A stretch of DNA of 5,504 nucleotides, from contig CAIUEV010000072.1 in assembly GCA_903898335.1 (NCBI GenBank), positions 1 through 5,504 of the forward strand, read 5' to 3'. The translations under genes were made by a program, and so were the position numbers. The DNA is from an uncultured bacterium (lineage in GTDB: Bacteria; Patescibacteriota; Minisyncoccia; CAIUEV01). This document shows, one piece after another, positions 4,507 to 5,504 of the stretch. Every line of letters begins with the position of its first letter. Position 1 is the first letter of the stretch. The notes below the pieces were generated by a model. That model did not search any database. It was not told the DNA's origin and saw only the letters and a list, made by a program, of their open reading frames with translations.

Positions 4507-5504
4507 ATGAAAAATTATATTCGCATGTTGGCTATTACCGGTGGTCCTTGTGGCGGGAAATCAACTTTCCTGGCTAAAGCACATCAATGGCTACAAAGCC
4601 GCGGTATCAGGCCTATAGTAATCTCTGAAACAGCTACGGAGCTTATTAAATCGGGTTTAACGCCTCGTTTGATTGGCTCGGGAAAATTCGAAGAGTTACT
4701 TTTAGGCTACCAAATTGAAAGAGAAAAGATCTATCTTTCAAGTTTAGAAAGGATTGCCAAAAAGGAGCTGGTTGTGATTTTGTGTGATCGGGGAGCTTTG
4801 GATATTGCGGCTTATGTCGAAAAAAAAGTTTTTACTAAAATTTGTAAAAAACTTGGTTATTCTTCCGGTGATCTTATGAACCGATATAAACTGGTTGTGC
4901 ATTTGACCACCGCTGCCATCGGGGCTGAAGATTTCTATACCTTGAAAAACAATCCGGCTCGTTTTGAAGGCATTGATGAATCGAGAATTCTCGACAAAAG
5001 AACTCAGCAAGCGTGGCTCGGTCACCCTCATCACATTATTGTCGATAATCGAACCGATTTTAATGCGAAAATATTTCGAGCCCTTCAATCGTTGGCGAGA
5101 GGGCTTAATATGCCGAAGCCGATGGAAAAAGAGCGCAAATATAAAGTTCTTAATTTCGATCTCCGTTCTATTCCCATGGGCGCGGTGGCGATTCAAATTA
5201 TTCAGGACTATTTGATGGGCTCTGATAAAATTGAACGTCGTGTCAGGCTCTCGAAACAGGCTGGTCAGAAGACCTATTATTATACTGAAAAAACCGAGAC
5301 GGGCGTTCCTGGCTTTCGGTATGAAGAGGAAAGAATAATCAACCAGATAGAGTATAAAAAACTGCTCGAAGAGAAAGATAGGCGGTTTTATTCGATTAAA
5401 AAAGTTCGTTATTGTTTTGTGTGGTCCGGCCACAGATTCGAGCTGGATTTTTATCATGCACCATTGGACAGGAGAGGTTTGGCTGTTCTAGAAGTAGAAC
5501 TTTC
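4507..5504 (+). CDS. AAA_28-type P-loop NTPase fused to a CYTH domain (3' end outside window)
   Basis: The first 332 residues are present; the frame is open at the window end. Residues 13-20, GPCGGKST, are a Walker A motif, and VVILCDRG with Asp94 is a Walker B-like strand. The segment HLTTAAIGAEDFYTLKNNPAR and on to GHPHHIIVDN (about 131-180) fits the AAA_28 family of kinase-like NTPases. From about residue 205 a CYTH (triphosphate tunnel metalloenzyme) domain begins with the diagnostic E-x-E-x-K motif, Glu207, Glu209 and Lys211. Basic strands follow: RRVRL at 244-248 and YYYTEK at 257-262. The last visible strand, ELDFY to VLEVEL, carries Glu329 and Glu331. CYTH enzymes bind triphosphates with Mg2+ inside a barrel; some hydrolyse inorganic or nucleoside triphosphates and others are adenylate cyclases. 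The fused NTPase suggests a nucleotide-processing enzyme, but the substrate is unknown. GC content is visibly higher than in the genes to the left. Confidence 0.92.
   Translation, partial: MKNYIRMLAITGGPCGGKSTFLAKAHQWLQSRGIRPIVISETATELIKSGLTPRLIGSGKFEELLLGYQIEREKIYLSSLERIAKKELVVILCDRGALDIAAYVEKKVFTKICKKLGYSSGDLMNRYKLVVHLTTAAIGAEDFYTLKNNPARFEGIDESRILDKRTQQAWLGHPHHIIVDNRTDFNAKIFRALQSLARGLNMPKPMEKERKYKVLNFDLRSIPMGAVAIQIIQDYLMGSDKIERRVRLSKQAGQKTYYYTEKTETGVPGFRYEEERIINQIEYKKLLEEKDRRFYSIKKVRYCFVWSGHRFELDFYHAPLDRRGLAVLEVEL

Noticed and set aside
4964..5215. An 83-residue plus-strand frame
   Set aside because: It is an out-of-frame reading inside the NTPase-CYTH gene.
4744..5457. A 237-residue minus-strand frame
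   Set aside because: It lies entirely antisense to the NTPase-CYTH gene, whose domains and catalytic motifs are unambiguous. The antisense translation resembles no protein family.
1..5504. CRISPR array, tRNA, rRNA or alternative genetic code
   Set aside because: There are no regularly spaced identical repeats with unique spacers, and no cloverleaf or ribosomal sequence was seen. TGA serves as a stop at 361-363 and is not needed inside any gene.

Overview
The window is AT-rich (hand counts of sample lines run from about 28% GC in the Nudix region to about 38-47% in the last gene). It uses the standard bacterial code: TAA, TAG and TGA all end genes, and tryptophan is TGG. Most genes start in A-rich, Shine-Dalgarno-poor context, and one gene has a perfect AAGGAGG. 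The gene content (small secreted and lipoprotein genes, a self-inhibited Fic protein with a C-terminal helix-turn-helix, two Nudix hydrolases, a P-loop/CYTH fusion) is compatible with an uncultured low-GC bacterium, perhaps of the Candidate Phyla Radiation (Patescibacteria). That assignment is inference; no ribosomal or other marker gene is present.

Layout. (1) Positions 2-1278, plus strand: a tight run of four envelope-type genes: the 3' end of an unknown gene, a 57-residue two-helix membrane protein, a lipoprotein with a cysteine-rich tail that overlaps it by four bases, and a 201-residue exported protein. (2) 1349-1789, minus strand: a small membrane protein that joins a DUF3761-like motif to a topoisomerase-type zinc ribbon. 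(3) 2045-2986, plus strand: a Fic-family AMP-transferase with an intact active site and an inhibitory motif. Its promoter region carries a perfect 10+10 bp inverted repeat. A strong terminator follows at 3091-3117. (4) 3163-4180, minus strand: two Nudix hydrolase genes flanking an open frame that has no normal start. (5) 4507 to the window end, plus strand: an AAA_28-type P-loop NTPase fused to a CYTH (triphosphate tunnel) domain, with its own promoter and strong ribosome binding site.

The most unusual point is a degenerate dispersed repeat. It occurs as two near-complete copies (1864-1942, 2992-3082), one left half (1284-1308) and one right half (4283-4319), so one piece lies in every junction between gene blocks. 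All copies point the same way although the genes do not. The result looks like a modular, cassette-like accessory region that ends just before the better-expressed-looking NTPase-CYTH gene. On the minus strand the right half reads as the same short peptide in all three copies, so the repeat may be decayed coding sequence rather than only a hairpin element.

The genes do not form an evident pathway. The common themes are envelope proteins on the left and nucleotide-handling enzymes (Fic, two Nudix, NTPase-CYTH) on the right.
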